6,598 nt of DNA, taken from contig NOLC01000087.1 in assembly GCA_002256595.1 (NCBI GenBank), forward strand, positions 1 through 6,598. The letters are read 5' to 3'. Position 1 is the first letter of the stretch. Each line of letters begins with the position of its first letter. The position numbers and the translations under genes were made by a program. This stretch comes from Methanosaeta sp. NSP1. GTDB taxonomy: Archaea; Halobacteriota; Methanosarcinia; Methanotrichales; Methanotrichaceae. Shown here in pieces: positions 1-5,730 of this stretch. The notes under the pieces are model-generated. The model searched no databases. It was not told the DNA's origin and was given only the letters and a program-made list of their open reading frames with translations.

Positions 1-1236
1 CTCCGACTCCGCCTTCCAGTACTCCCCCTGGAAGAGCACATAGCCCTCCCGGTCCAGCCGGTCCAGAGCCTCAGCTTCCTCTCCCACCAGCCGGCCGGAT
101 GCAGGCGGGGCAAAGCGGGCCTTAGCTACCTTGTACATGGCAAAGGCCACGAAGGCCCCCAGGATCAATGAGGGCAGGATTATGGCCAGGGCCATGGACC
201 TCTGATAGCCGCCCGGCACATACCACTCCGGAAAGCTGGTGGGAACGAAGAGTATGCTGCCCACCATGACGCAGATAAGCCCGGCCAGGGCCAGTATGCC
301 GAAGGAGTGGCTGTGCAGCTCAGCCAGTATCAAAACCAGTCCCAGCAGAATCAGAAAAACCGCCCCGGCATTGACATTGAATCCCAGGCCGATGAGCCCT
401 AACGCCAGGGCCACCACACCCAGAGCCTCCGAGCCTATGCCCGGGCTGGACAGTCCGAAGATCAGGGCATAAAGGCCCACCAACATCAGAATTCCGGCCA
501 GGGTGGGATCGGATAGCATCTTCAGCAGCCACAGGTTCAAAGGCATCTGAAACTGCTCTATCCCGGCCCGGGTGGTGTTAAGAGTGACATTCTTGGACCG
601 GCTGCCGTTGATCTGGCTGAGCAGCTCCTCCGGCGAGGCGGCGATGTGCTCGATTACCCCGTATTCTTTGGCCTCCTCGGCATTGAGGTTGAGATTGGAG
701 AGCACAAACTCCCTGGCCGCAGTCTCATTCCTGCCCTGGGAGCGGGCCTTCTCCTGGATCAGGGCCACAATGGCATTGGTGGTCTTGCTGTCATTGACCG
801 GCTCCACCTGGCCCAGAGGAGAGAGATGCACCGGCTGGGCCGAGCCTATGATGCAGTGCGGGGCCATGGCCGCCACATCAGAGCCTATCAGTATCAGGGT
901 CCCGGCAGACCAGGCCGCAGCACCCGAGGGATAGACGTAGCCGATGACGGGAACCTCAGACTCCTCCATCAGCTTGAGTATCTCATAGGTCTCGGTGAGC
1001 CCCCCGCCGGGGGTGTCCAGCAGCAGCATCACCGCGCTGCTCTCCACTCTCTCGGCTTCCTGCAGTGCCGCAGCCACGATATCATCGCTGGCCGGGGTAA
1101 TGGGGCCCTGCAGCTCTACGGCCAGAACCACTGCCTGGGCCGCACAAGCCGATGGGCTCACCGAAGACAAAGCCAGGAAAAATAGAAGAAAAATAGATAA
1201 GCATCCATTGAGCGGATGCGCCAGGTTAGCCTTCAT
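1..1236 (-). CDS. nfeD: NfeD-family membrane-bound serine protease, ClpP class (partial)
   Basis: This is the long form of NfeD, with an extracytoplasmic ClpP-class protease domain, a membrane domain and the start of the C-terminal OB-fold. It begins at ATG 1234-1236, overlapping the stomatin stop; 412 residues are present and the 3' end is beyond the left edge. A signal peptide (1 to about 33, core CLSIFLLFFLALSSV) leads into the protease domain (about 34-215). LLLDTPGGGL (71-80) forms the oxyanion-side strand. The likely nucleophile is Ser110 in AWSAGT, and the likely general base is Lys151 in NDSKTTNAI. Their 41-residue spacing equals that of Ser97 and Lys138 in the Pyrococcus horikoshii enzyme PH1510. 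Five membrane helices follow (about 243-262, 270-286, 290-306, 310-331 and 348-370), then the beginning of the NfeD OB-fold (about 380 onward). The substrate is probably the co-encoded stomatin. Confidence 0.94.
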   Translation of the reverse strand, partial: MKANLAHPLNGCLSIFLLFFLALSSVSPSACAAQAVVLAVELQGPITPASDDIVAAALQEAERVESSAVMLLLDTPGGGLTETYEILKLMEESEVPVIGYVYPSGAAAWSAGTLILIGSDVAAMAPHCIIGSAQPVHLSPLGQVEPVNDSKTTNAIVALIQEKARSQGRNETAAREFVLSNLNLNAEEAKEYGVIEHIAASPEELLSQINGSRSKNVTLNTTRAGIEQFQMPLNLWLLKMLSDPTLAGILMLVGLYALIFGLSSPGIGSEALGVVALALGLIGLGFNVNAGAVFLILLGLVLILAELHSHSFGILALAGLICVMVGSILFVPTSFPEWYVPGGYQRSMALAIILPSLILGAFVAFAMYKVAKARFAPPASGRLVGEEAEALDRLDREGYVLFQGEYWKAESE

Positions 1237-2090
1237 CTCCGCATCATTGCCGCGTCGCTTGCCGCTTCCCTCAGGGCATCCTTCCTGGCCTCTTCTTTTC
1301 TAACGGTCTCTCTCTCGGACAGCTCCCGGTTCAGGGCAGCAGTCAGGCCCGCTGTGGCTCCCGTCCCCACATCTCCGCTGGGGGTGACCACGATAAGCGT
1401 CTTCTCCCGGGCGATATCAACCAGCGTCTGCAGCTCGCGCAGCTTCAAGGCCGCCGGAACCTCCTCATAAAGCCGGGCGGCGTCGGTCATGGTCTTGGAG
1501 GCCTGGAACTCGCCGTCGGCCAGGATGATCCTCGACCTCTTCTCCCTCTCCGACTCCGCCTGCTTGGCAATGGCCCGCCTCATGGATTCGGGCAGAGATA
1601 CATCCCGCAATGTGACTGCGGTAACCTTGATCCCCCAGGGATCGGTGTGCCGGTCCAGTATCTCCTGCAGCTTCTTGTTCAGCTCGTCGCGCTTGGCCAG
1701 AAGATCATCCAGCTCAATCTGACCCAGCACATCCCTGAGTGTGGTCTGGGCCAAGAGGGAAGTAGCCAGCCTGTAATTCTCCACCTGAATCACGGCCTTT
1801 TCAGGTTCTGTCACCCGGTAGTAGATGACCGCATCCACCTCCACGCTGACATTGTCCTTGGTTATGACCACCTGCTTGGCCACATCTATGGTGAAGACCC
1901 TCAGGTCCAGCAATATGACCCGATCGATGATGGGAATGATGAAGAATATGCCCGGACCCTTCACCCCGGAGAAGCGGCCCAGACGGAATATGACCACCCT
2001 TTCATACTCCCGAACGATCTTAACCGCCTGGTAAAGTATGAAAAATGCCACCAGGACGGCGATAAGAGTAGACGAAATAAATTCAGCCAA
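1233..2090 (-). CDS. Stomatin/prohibitin-like SPFH-domain membrane protein
   Basis: SPFH proteins form oligomeric scaffolds on the cytosolic face of the membrane and are linked to membrane microdomains and protease regulation. The 285 residues show one N-terminal membrane anchor (about 4-23, ISSTLIAVLVAFFILYQAV). The SPFH domain follows (about 27-190), with YERVVIFRLGRF (29-40), GPGIFFIIPIIDR (45-57) and DVLGQIELDDLLAKRDELN (120-138). A helical, coiled-coil-prone stretch (about 170-230) includes EKRSRIILADGEFQA. A short hydrophobic patch, TLIVVTPSG (231-239), corresponds to the C-terminal region that the Pyrococcus NfeD protease cleaves in its partner stomatin; that this one is cleaved is inference. 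The tail is highly charged. Start: TTG with a GGTGG site 7 nt away. Its TGA overlaps the nfeD ATG (ATGA), so the two are translated together. Confidence 0.95.
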   Translation of the reverse strand: MAEFISSTLIAVLVAFFILYQAVKIVREYERVVIFRLGRFSGVKGPGIFFIIPIIDRVILLDLRVFTIDVAKQVVITKDNVSVEVDAVIYYRVTEPEKAVIQVENYRLATSLLAQTTLRDVLGQIELDDLLAKRDELNKKLQEILDRHTDPWGIKVTAVTLRDVSLPESMRRAIAKQAESEREKRSRIILADGEFQASKTMTDAARLYEEVPAALKLRELQTLVDIAREKTLIVVTPSGDVGTGATAGLTAALNRELSERETVRKEEARKDALREAASDAAMMRR

Positions 2091-2111
2091 TTAGACACCA
2101 CCAGCTAATTG
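2088..2111. repeat. Inverted repeat over stomatin start codon and transcription start
   Basis: CAATTAG at 2088-2094 and CTAATTG at 2105-2111 (plus strand) are perfect 7-bp reverse complements around a 10-nt spacer. The dyad covers the predicted transcription start, the GGTGG Shine-Dalgarno-like site (in the spacer, 2098-2102) and the TTG start codon (in one arm). It could be a repressor operator or, if the leader is long enough, an RNA hairpin hiding the start codon. Confidence 0.45.
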
Positions 2112-2123
2112 AGCGTCCTTCCC

Positions 2124-2131
2124 TTAAATAG
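2124..2131 (-). promoter_or_regulatory. TATA-like box of the stomatin-nfeD operon
   Basis: The minus strand reads CTATTTAA, about 34 nt before the TTG start of the stomatin gene and just after the T-rich tract ending the previous operon. Transcription would start near 2100-2105, giving a very short leader of about 10-15 nt. A change of functional theme at this gap agrees with a new transcription unit. Confidence 0.55.
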
Positions 2132-2145
2132 ATGCCCGAGGAGTC

Positions 2146-2155
2146 AGAAAAAGAG
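2146..2155 (-). terminator. Oligo-T terminator after the S27ae gene
   Basis: The minus strand reads CTCTTTTTCT, 12-21 nt after the rps27ae stop. Archaeal RNA polymerase terminates mainly at such T-rich tracts without needing a hairpin. A weak GGGG/CCCC stem (2182-2185 with 2193-2196) lies upstream but is inside the coding region and too short to count. Confidence 0.4.
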
Positions 2156-2166
2156 TCGACTATAGC

Positions 2167-2340
2167 TCAAGAGAGATTATGGGGGTAGAAAGCCCCAATT
2201 CTAGCATGGCCGGCCAAAAAGACGCCGTTTCCGCACCTGGGACAGACCGGCTTTTTGGACTTGATGGCATCCCCGGAGAGCTCATAATACTTGGAGACAC
2301 CTTTGACCTCGCCCTTCTTGGCACCCTTCTTGGCCGCCAT
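2167..2340 (-). CDS. rps27ae: Ribosomal protein eS27 (S27ae type), zinc ribbon truncated
   Basis: S27ae is a small zinc-ribbon protein of the 30S subunit. The start is secure: the ATG abuts the rps24e stop. The 57-residue frame has a Lys-rich N-terminal extension with a tandem AKKG (residues 3-9), then the family sequence VSKYYELSGDAI (15-26) and the first half of the zinc ribbon, Cys33-Pro-Arg-Cys36-GNGVFLAGH (to residue 45). Family members normally continue with a few residues and a second CGKCGY-type knuckle. Here the frame reads ARIGAFYPHNLS and stops. Neither other forward frame nor the sequence down to the next promoter encodes a second CxxC. The gene is therefore truncated or rearranged at its 3' end. 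His45 and His54 could in principle serve as replacement ligands, but that is speculation. It could be a degenerate copy, a sequencing or assembly error, or a lineage-specific variant. Confidence 0.8.
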   Translation of the reverse strand: MAAKKGAKKGEVKGVSKYYELSGDAIKSKKPVCPRCGNGVFLAGHARIGAFYPHNLS

Positions 2341-2649
2341 CTAGCTTGCCCCCTCTGCAGCTTCCTCAGGCTTGGAGAATATGTTTCTCTCAACGATATG
2401 AGGCCTTTCTATCTGCTTGGCTCTCTCTTCCGTCTCATAGATCTTGGCGTATCCCATTGTCTCGCGCTTTCCGAACTCGGTCTTCAGGCTGTCCACAAAG
2501 ACCAGGCCGACCTTGGAGTTCTGGGTCGCAGCCAGCCTCTCCACCACGCTCTTTCGAGAGGGCGTTGCCTCATCATGAATGACCTTGAAATCAATCTCCC
2601 TTCGGTTCAGTATGGGATTGTTCTTTACATTTATTACCTGTATATCCAA
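2341..2649 (-). CDS. rps24e: Small-subunit ribosomal protein eS24
   Basis: eS24 is an archaeal/eukaryotic 30S protein without a bacterial counterpart. The 102 residues match the archaeal length. Family features are the N-terminal NNPILNRREIDF (10-21), the segment ATPSRKSVVERLAA (28-41) and the core FGKRETMGYAKIYET (59-73). The tail ends in a short acidic run (KPEEAAEGAS). It starts at TTG with a strong GGAGG site, 3 nt after the kinase stop. Its TAG is directly followed, with no gap, by the ATG of rps27ae, the classic archaeal S24e-S27ae pair. Confidence 0.97.
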   Translation of the reverse strand: MDIQVINVKNNPILNRREIDFKVIHDEATPSRKSVVERLAATQNSKVGLVFVDSLKTEFGKRETMGYAKIYETEERAKQIERPHIVERNIFSKPEEAAEGAS

Positions 2650-2652
2650 ACT

Positions 2653-3183
2653 TCATTCCTCCACAATCATCCGTTTCATCAATTCTTCGATATGCAGCTT
2701 TTTTTCAGCAGTAACATCAACCAGAACGCTTCCCTCATTGGGCTGGCCGTAGACCACAGCCGATCCCAACGGGGCATAGAGAATGGCCGGAAGCGTTGCC
2801 AGATCCTCTTCGCCCTCCACTATGATCTTGATCTTCTCTTCGCCCTGCAGGGATGTCTGGATCTGATCCATGAGATCCTTGCTTAAAGTTGCCGCCGGAT
2901 TTTGCACCTGAACCATTTTATAGCTTTTGTGGTCCAGCTTCTCTATGACCTGATCGGATACCGGCATCCTCTTGGTCTTGTTATCCACTATCAGCAGGTC
3001 GGGAACAATTCCGGCCTTGAGGAGATAAAAAGCGGTCATATCTCCCACCGCCACCAGCTTTTTGGCTCTCCCAAGCTCCCTTTCCATGGCTTTTATGCAG
3101 TCAAGGCCATCTCCAGGATATAACTTCCCCAGCGGCTCTTTTAAAAGGGATCGCAACTCATCCGGCAGCAGAAGCAGACCCAA
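2653..3183 (-). CDS. GTP-dependent dephospho-CoA kinase (DUF359 family)
   Basis: This family (formerly DUF359) performs the last step of coenzyme A synthesis in archaea, phosphorylating dephospho-CoA with GTP. The activity was established for the Thermococcus kodakarensis member and is unrelated to bacterial CoaE. The 176 residues match the family length. Signature blocks are VGDMTAFYLLKAG (46-58), PDLLIVDNKTKR (61-72), VEGEEDLATLPAI (122-134) and APLGSAVVYGQPNEG (137-151), which carry the conserved acidic and glycine residues of the active site. There is no P-loop, as expected. The start is a TTG with an AAGGTG site 8 nt upstream. Its stop lies 3 nt before the rps24e TTG, and it overlaps the rps24e Shine-Dalgarno site. 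Linkage to spt4 and S24e is widespread in euryarchaea and supports the call; why CoA synthesis is tied to ribosome genes is not known. Confidence 0.94.
   Translation of the reverse strand: MGLLLLPDELRSLLKEPLGKLYPGDGLDCIKAMERELGRAKKLVAVGDMTAFYLLKAGIVPDLLIVDNKTKRMPVSDQVIEKLDHKSYKMVQVQNPAATLSKDLMDQIQTSLQGEEKIKIIVEGEEDLATLPAILYAPLGSAVVYGQPNEGSVLVDVTAEKKLHIEELMKRMIVEE
2658..2662 (-). promoter_or_regulatory. Shine-Dalgarno site deciding the rps24e TTG start
   Basis: GGAGG on the minus strand, within the last codons of the kinase gene, is 8 nt before the TTG at 2647-2649. It is a strong site and supports TTG initiation for this ribosomal protein, whose usual N-terminus (MDI-V-NPLLNRREI type) begins exactly there. 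Confidence 0.7.
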
Positions 3184-3185
3184 TT

Positions 3186-3371
3186 CTAACGCACCTTCAA
3201 TGCATATCTTCCGGGCAGATCGATCTCCAGCCTTTTCGCAATGATCGATTCCTTGGGATCGATGATCACCACATACCCGCTCCAGTCCTTGCTCAGAGAT
3301 GCTGAATTGCAGATGGGACAGACCTGACCCTCAACTATCCTCCGACACTCTCGACACGCTTGCTCGGTCAT
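3186..3371 (-). CDS. spt4: Transcription elongation factor Spt4 (RpoE'')
   Basis: Spt4 is a small zinc protein that binds the NGN domain of Spt5 and supports processive elongation by archaeal RNA polymerase. The 61 residues match the family size. The zinc site is Cys6-x2-Cys9 with Cys18-x2-Cys21 (ACRECRRI and CPICNS). It is followed by the family segment DWSGYVVIIDPKES (29-42) and the conserved end YALKVR. The gene overlaps rpoE1 by ATGA, the standard euryarchaeal arrangement. Its TAG is 2 nt before the TTG of the CoA kinase gene. Spt5 is not encoded here. It is often annotated as RNA polymerase subunit E'' (rpoE2), but it is not a polymerase subunit in function. Confidence 0.96.
   Translation of the reverse strand: MTEQACRECRRIVEGQVCPICNSASLSKDWSGYVVIIDPKESIIAKRLEIDLPGRYALKVR
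3192..3197 (-). promoter_or_regulatory. Shine-Dalgarno site deciding the CoA kinase TTG start
   Basis: AAGGTG inside the last codons of spt4 lies 8 nt before the TTG at 3181-3183. The kinase frame stays open further upstream, so this site and the spacing from the spt4 stop are what place the start. Confidence 0.5.
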
Positions 3372-3943
3372 TTCGCCTCTGCCTTTTCATCTTCCTTTTC
3401 GGCTGTATCAGCCTCCAGCCACTCCAGCCGTCCCAGCCCCGTCTGCCTCATGGTAAGCCCTATCTTGCTCTCACGGGGCTCTTTTTCATTGAGGCTCACG
3501 GCTATGATCCTGGCCCGGACCCGATCCCCCTCGCCCAGGGATTTGCTCGACTCCTTGCTGACCAGCCGCGCGTTCTTTTCATCATACGATATATACTCAT
3601 TGGTGATCTGGCTGACATGGAGAAGGCCGTCGAATGGTCCAATGGAGAGGAAAGCACCGAACTTGACTATCTCCACCACCTCGCCTTCCACGATCTCCTG
3701 CATCTCCGGCTTGAATACCAGGGCCTCGAAATCAACCTCGTAGTAGATGGACCCGTCTCCGGCCAGGATGTGGCCTTCACCGATGTTATCCGATCCCAGC
3801 ACGGCCACAATGGTGCCCAGGGATTTGTCCACTACTGCCTCGTATTTATCACGCAGTGATCGATCCACTGCCGCTTCCAGGGGGTCCCCCAGGTGACTCG
3901 GCTCTATCCTGGCCACACCCTTAAGCTTCATCTTTTTATACAT
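3368..3943 (-). CDS. rpoE1: DNA-directed RNA polymerase subunit Rpo7 (E')
   Basis: Rpo7 pairs with Rpo4 to form the stalk of archaeal RNA polymerase, which binds nascent RNA and helps open-complex formation; it is the homologue of eukaryotic Rpb7. From the chosen ATG the protein has 191 residues, matching the usual 185-190. The N-terminal RNP-like domain begins with MYKKMKLKGVARIEPSHLG and runs to about residue 80. An S1/OB RNA-binding domain follows (about 84-165), with the typical VKFGAFLSIGPFDGLLHVSQI core at 93-113. The tail is charged (AEKEDEKAEAK). I chose the ATG overlapping the PIN-gene TGA (TGATG) over the TTG one codon earlier because of Shine-Dalgarno spacing. Its own TGA overlaps the spt4 ATG (ATGA), which suggests coupled synthesis. 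No Rpo4 gene is in the window. Confidence 0.97.
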   Translation of the reverse strand: MYKKMKLKGVARIEPSHLGDPLEAAVDRSLRDKYEAVVDKSLGTIVAVLGSDNIGEGHILAGDGSIYYEVDFEALVFKPEMQEIVEGEVVEIVKFGAFLSIGPFDGLLHVSQITNEYISYDEKNARLVSKESSKSLGEGDRVRARIIAVSLNEKEPRESKIGLTMRQTGLGRLEWLEADTAEKEDEKAEAK

Positions 3944-4353
3944 CAATACTCCTTTTGCGTCGTCTCCAGATACTGCCCCTGGCGCAGGTATATTACGGTG
4001 ATGCCTTTACTAAATAATCTTTTCTTTAAAGCCCTGTCATTGGTGAACACAGCCGCTCCCGTCTCCATAGCCAGCTTTTCTATGGCCGAATCGGCATCAG
4101 AATCGTCCTTTCCAGATGCTGTGCAGCTCTCAGCCAGGCCGAGAGCCACTCTGGCGGCGATTTTATCCCGGCCTTTGTCTGCGTTCCGGGAGAGGGAGCG
4201 AAGCTCCCCCAGTACTGCTGCCGGGACCAGCCAACTGGAATAGCCCAGGCGAAGCAGCTCGCTGAAGATATCCACTCCCAATTGTTCAGGCAGCATCAGG
4301 GCATTGGTATCCAGTATGGCCTTGGAGCTTTCATCATCGGGTCTGGACTTCAT
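3943..4353 (-). CDS. PIN-domain protein, probable ribonuclease
   Basis: A 136-aa single-domain PIN protein. PIN domains are metal-dependent endoribonucleases with a cluster of acidic residues. Here these are Asp15 in ILDTNALM, Glu50 in VLGEL, Asp88 (with Asp86) in DADSAIEKLA, and Asp106 in FTNDRALKKRL, so all four expected acids are present and activity is plausible. The protein resembles the archaeal lineage related to eukaryotic Fcf1/Utp24 rRNA-processing nucleases and the 'VapC9'-type annotations. No antitoxin gene is adjacent, and the gene sits between eif2g and rpoE1, a position conserved in many euryarchaea as far as I know. A housekeeping RNA-processing role is therefore more likely than a toxin. 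The ATG is 1 nt after the eif2g stop, with no good Shine-Dalgarno site, which suggests coupling. The final TGA overlaps the rpoE1 ATG by one base. The substrate is unknown. Confidence 0.9.
   Translation of the reverse strand: MKSRPDDESSKAILDTNALMLPEQLGVDIFSELLRLGYSSWLVPAAVLGELRSLSRNADKGRDKIAARVALGLAESCTASGKDDSDADSAIEKLAMETGAAVFTNDRALKKRLFSKGITVIYLRQGQYLETTQKEY
3949..3952 (-). promoter_or_regulatory. Shine-Dalgarno site deciding the rpoE1 start
   Basis: GGAG within AAAAGGAGT lies 5 nt before the ATG at 3941-3943. A TTG immediately upstream (3944-3946) is only 2 nt from this site, so the ATG is the better start. Confidence 0.6.
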
Positions 4354-4354
4354 G

Positions 4355-5650
4355 CTACTCGATTATGGTGCCGACACCGATAAGACGCCATCTGGCCCCT
4401 ATGCGCCTGCTGACCGCCACGCGGTCTCCCTTATCAGCGCAAACTGGCCTCTTGAGCTGAACCTGAACTACGCCACCCTCCCGGGCGCTGGATACCACTC
4501 CCACTGTTGTGGCTGTGCCCACATTGAGCATAAGGGGCTCGCTGGAGTGAATGGGCTCCACGCTGGACTCGTCTGTGACACCCACCACCCGCTCCAAGAG
4601 CTGCATATTCATGGTAAAGGAGCTTCTGGCTGGTGGAAGCTTTCCCGGCTCTCCTGCCACCTGGCCCACCAGGGCATCGCTCTTGGTCATGATGGGATCA
4701 AGCTGGGTGCCCAAGCCCATCAGGCCGCCCGGTCCTATCTCATCCAAGGCCTCCTTTCCGGCCAGCAGAGTCACCACCTTGGTCTGAATGGGGATCCACT
4801 GCTTTCTGCCTTCGTAATCTACAAGCCTGCCAGGACAGATCTCGATCTTATCTCCGATATGGAGAACTCCCTGGCTCAGGGAGCCGCCGATGACACCACC
4901 CTTGAGGGAATCGGGTGCTGCTCCCGGTCGATTGATATCAAATGAGCGGGCTATCTTGAGGAGCGGTGGCTTTTCGGTGTTCCGAGGCGGTGTGGGTATG
5001 GTCTCCTCCACAGCCTGGATCACCAGGTCAACATTGAGGTTCTGCTGGGCGGAGATGGGAATTATGGGCGCATTCTCGGCCACGGTTCCCTTCACAAAAT
5101 TCTTGATCTGCTGGTAGTGCTCCATCACCTGCTCCCTGGTCATGAGATCTATCTTGTTCTGCACTATCACAATTCGGTCTATGCCGGTGATGTTGAGGGC
5201 CATCAGATGCTCTTTGGTCTGAGGCTGGGGGCAGGGCTCATTGGCCGATATGACCAAAACCGCCCCGTCCATGATAGCCGCCCCGCAGAGCATGGTGGCC
5301 ATGAGCGTCTCGTGGCCGGGCGAGTCCACAAAAGAGACTGTGCGCAGGACCTCTGTCTCCGCACCGCAGTGGGAGCATTTCTCATCCACGGTATAGGCAT
5401 CGGGCTCTGGACAGATGGGGCACTTGCGGAAGGTGGCATCGGCATACCCCAGGCGAATGGAGATGCCCCTCTTGACCTCCTCGCTATGCTGATCGGTCCA
5501 GATGCCGGAGAGGGATTTGACCAGAGTGGTCTTGCCGTGATCGACATGGCCCACCATGCCGATGTTGACCTCCGGCTTGGGGGCGGCTGCCTTCTCCGCC
5601 CCGGCTTGAGAATCTGAACCAGATTCGGATTTGATATCGGATTTTGCCAA
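4355..5650 (-). CDS. eif2g: Translation initiation factor aIF2, gamma subunit
   Basis: This is the GTPase subunit of archaeal IF2, which with the alpha and beta subunits delivers initiator Met-tRNA to the small ribosomal subunit. The 431 residues slightly exceed the usual 410 or so because of a polar, Ala/Ser/Glu-rich N-terminal extension of about 27 residues. G1 is GHVDHGKT (34-41), switch 1 is RGISI (61-65), G3 is DSPGHE (109-114), G4 is NKID (165-168) and G5 is SAQ (200-202). Between G2 and G3 sits the zinc knuckle typical of this subunit, with Cys77, Cys80, Cys92 and Cys95. Domains II and III follow (about 225-330 and 335-431), including the conserved stretch RSFDINRPG (235-243), which sets it apart from EF-1A. 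It starts at TTG with a strong Shine-Dalgarno site and is the first gene of the operon. Its TAG is separated from the PIN-gene ATG by 1 nt. The identification is secure. Confidence 0.98.
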   Translation of the reverse strand: MAKSDIKSESGSDSQAGAEKAAAPKPEVNIGMVGHVDHGKTTLVKSLSGIWTDQHSEEVKRGISIRLGYADATFRKCPICPEPDAYTVDEKCSHCGAETEVLRTVSFVDSPGHETLMATMLCGAAIMDGAVLVISANEPCPQPQTKEHLMALNITGIDRIVIVQNKIDLMTREQVMEHYQQIKNFVKGTVAENAPIIPISAQQNLNVDLVIQAVEETIPTPPRNTEKPPLLKIARSFDINRPGAAPDSLKGGVIGGSLSQGVLHIGDKIEICPGRLVDYEGRKQWIPIQTKVVTLLAGKEALDEIGPGGLMGLGTQLDPIMTKSDALVGQVAGEPGKLPPARSSFTMNMQLLERVVGVTDESSVEPIHSSEPLMLNVGTATTVGVVSSAREGGVVQVQLKRPVCADKGDRVAVSRRIGARWRLIGVGTIIE

Positions 5651-5658
5651 ATTAAAAT

Positions 5659-5664
5659 CTCCTT
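5659..5664 (-). promoter_or_regulatory. Shine-Dalgarno site deciding the TTG start of eif2g
   Basis: AAGGAG on the minus strand is 8 nt before the TTG at 5648-5650. It is a near-consensus site and decides in favour of the TTG start, because the next in-frame ATG (residue 32) lies inside the G1 nucleotide-binding region and would destroy the GTPase. Confidence 0.75.
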
Positions 5665-5675
5665 AAGGATTGCAA

Positions 5676-5698
5676 TGATCGGGAATAGATGGCGATCA
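5676..5698. repeat. Inverted repeat over the eif2g transcription start
   Basis: TGATCG at 5676-5681 and CGATCA at 5693-5698 are perfect reverse complements separated by 11 nt. The dyad starts 2 nt downstream of the TATA-like box and covers the expected start of transcription, the position of a classical archaeal repressor operator. Each arm contains the self-complementary tetramer GATC, which makes a chance match easier. Confidence 0.4.
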
Positions 5699-5700
5699 CT

Positions 5701-5708
5701 ATTAAATA
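5701..5708 (-). promoter_or_regulatory. TATA-like box of the eif2g operon
   Basis: The minus strand reads TATTTAAT, preceded by the purine-rich AGGAAG that resembles an archaeal BRE. It lies about 51 nt before the TTG start of eif2g, in the only gap longer than 3 nt in this half of the window. A transcription start 22-27 nt downstream would fall near 5677-5682, giving a leader of roughly 30 nt that includes the Shine-Dalgarno site. The assignment rests on motif and position only. Confidence 0.6.
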
Positions 5709-5730
5709 CTTCCTGTCATCCAGCCCGGAT

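Noticed and set aside
646..1185. A 179-codon plus-strand open frame opposite nfeD
   Set aside because: It lies entirely antisense to a clearly recognised protease domain, has no Shine-Dalgarno site or family motif, and its His/Arg/Gly-rich product is typical of an antisense shadow in GC-rich DNA.
2182..2196. GGGG-N7-CCCC hairpin as an intrinsic terminator
   Set aside because: The stem is only 4 bp, lies within the S27ae frame and is not followed directly by a T run; the oligo-T tract further downstream is the better candidate.
2160..2393. A minus-strand 77-codon frame overlapping S24e and S27ae in another phase
   Set aside because: It is an Arg/Ser/Pro-rich off-frame product. I also tested its end as a possible frameshifted S27ae C-terminus, but it reads LELGLSTPIISLEL and has no CxxC knuckle.
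2179..2886. A 235-codon plus-strand open frame spanning S27ae, S24e and CoA kinase
   Set aside because: It crosses three real minus-strand genes with conserved motifs, and its sequence is Leu/His-rich antisense translation.
3221..3276. Cluster of GATC/GATCGAT words suggesting a repeat or operator
   Set aside because: They fall in spt4 codons for Ile-Asp and Asp-Arg stretches and show no regular spacing, so codon usage explains them.
3943..4353. PIN gene as a VapC toxin of a toxin-antitoxin pair
   Set aside because: There is no small antitoxin gene next to it; both sides are core genes separated by a 1-nt gap and a 1-nt overlap.
4304..4945. A 213-codon plus-strand open frame opposite eif2g
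   Set aside because: It is antisense to domains II and III of aIF2-gamma; it shows no recognisable domain and no promoter.
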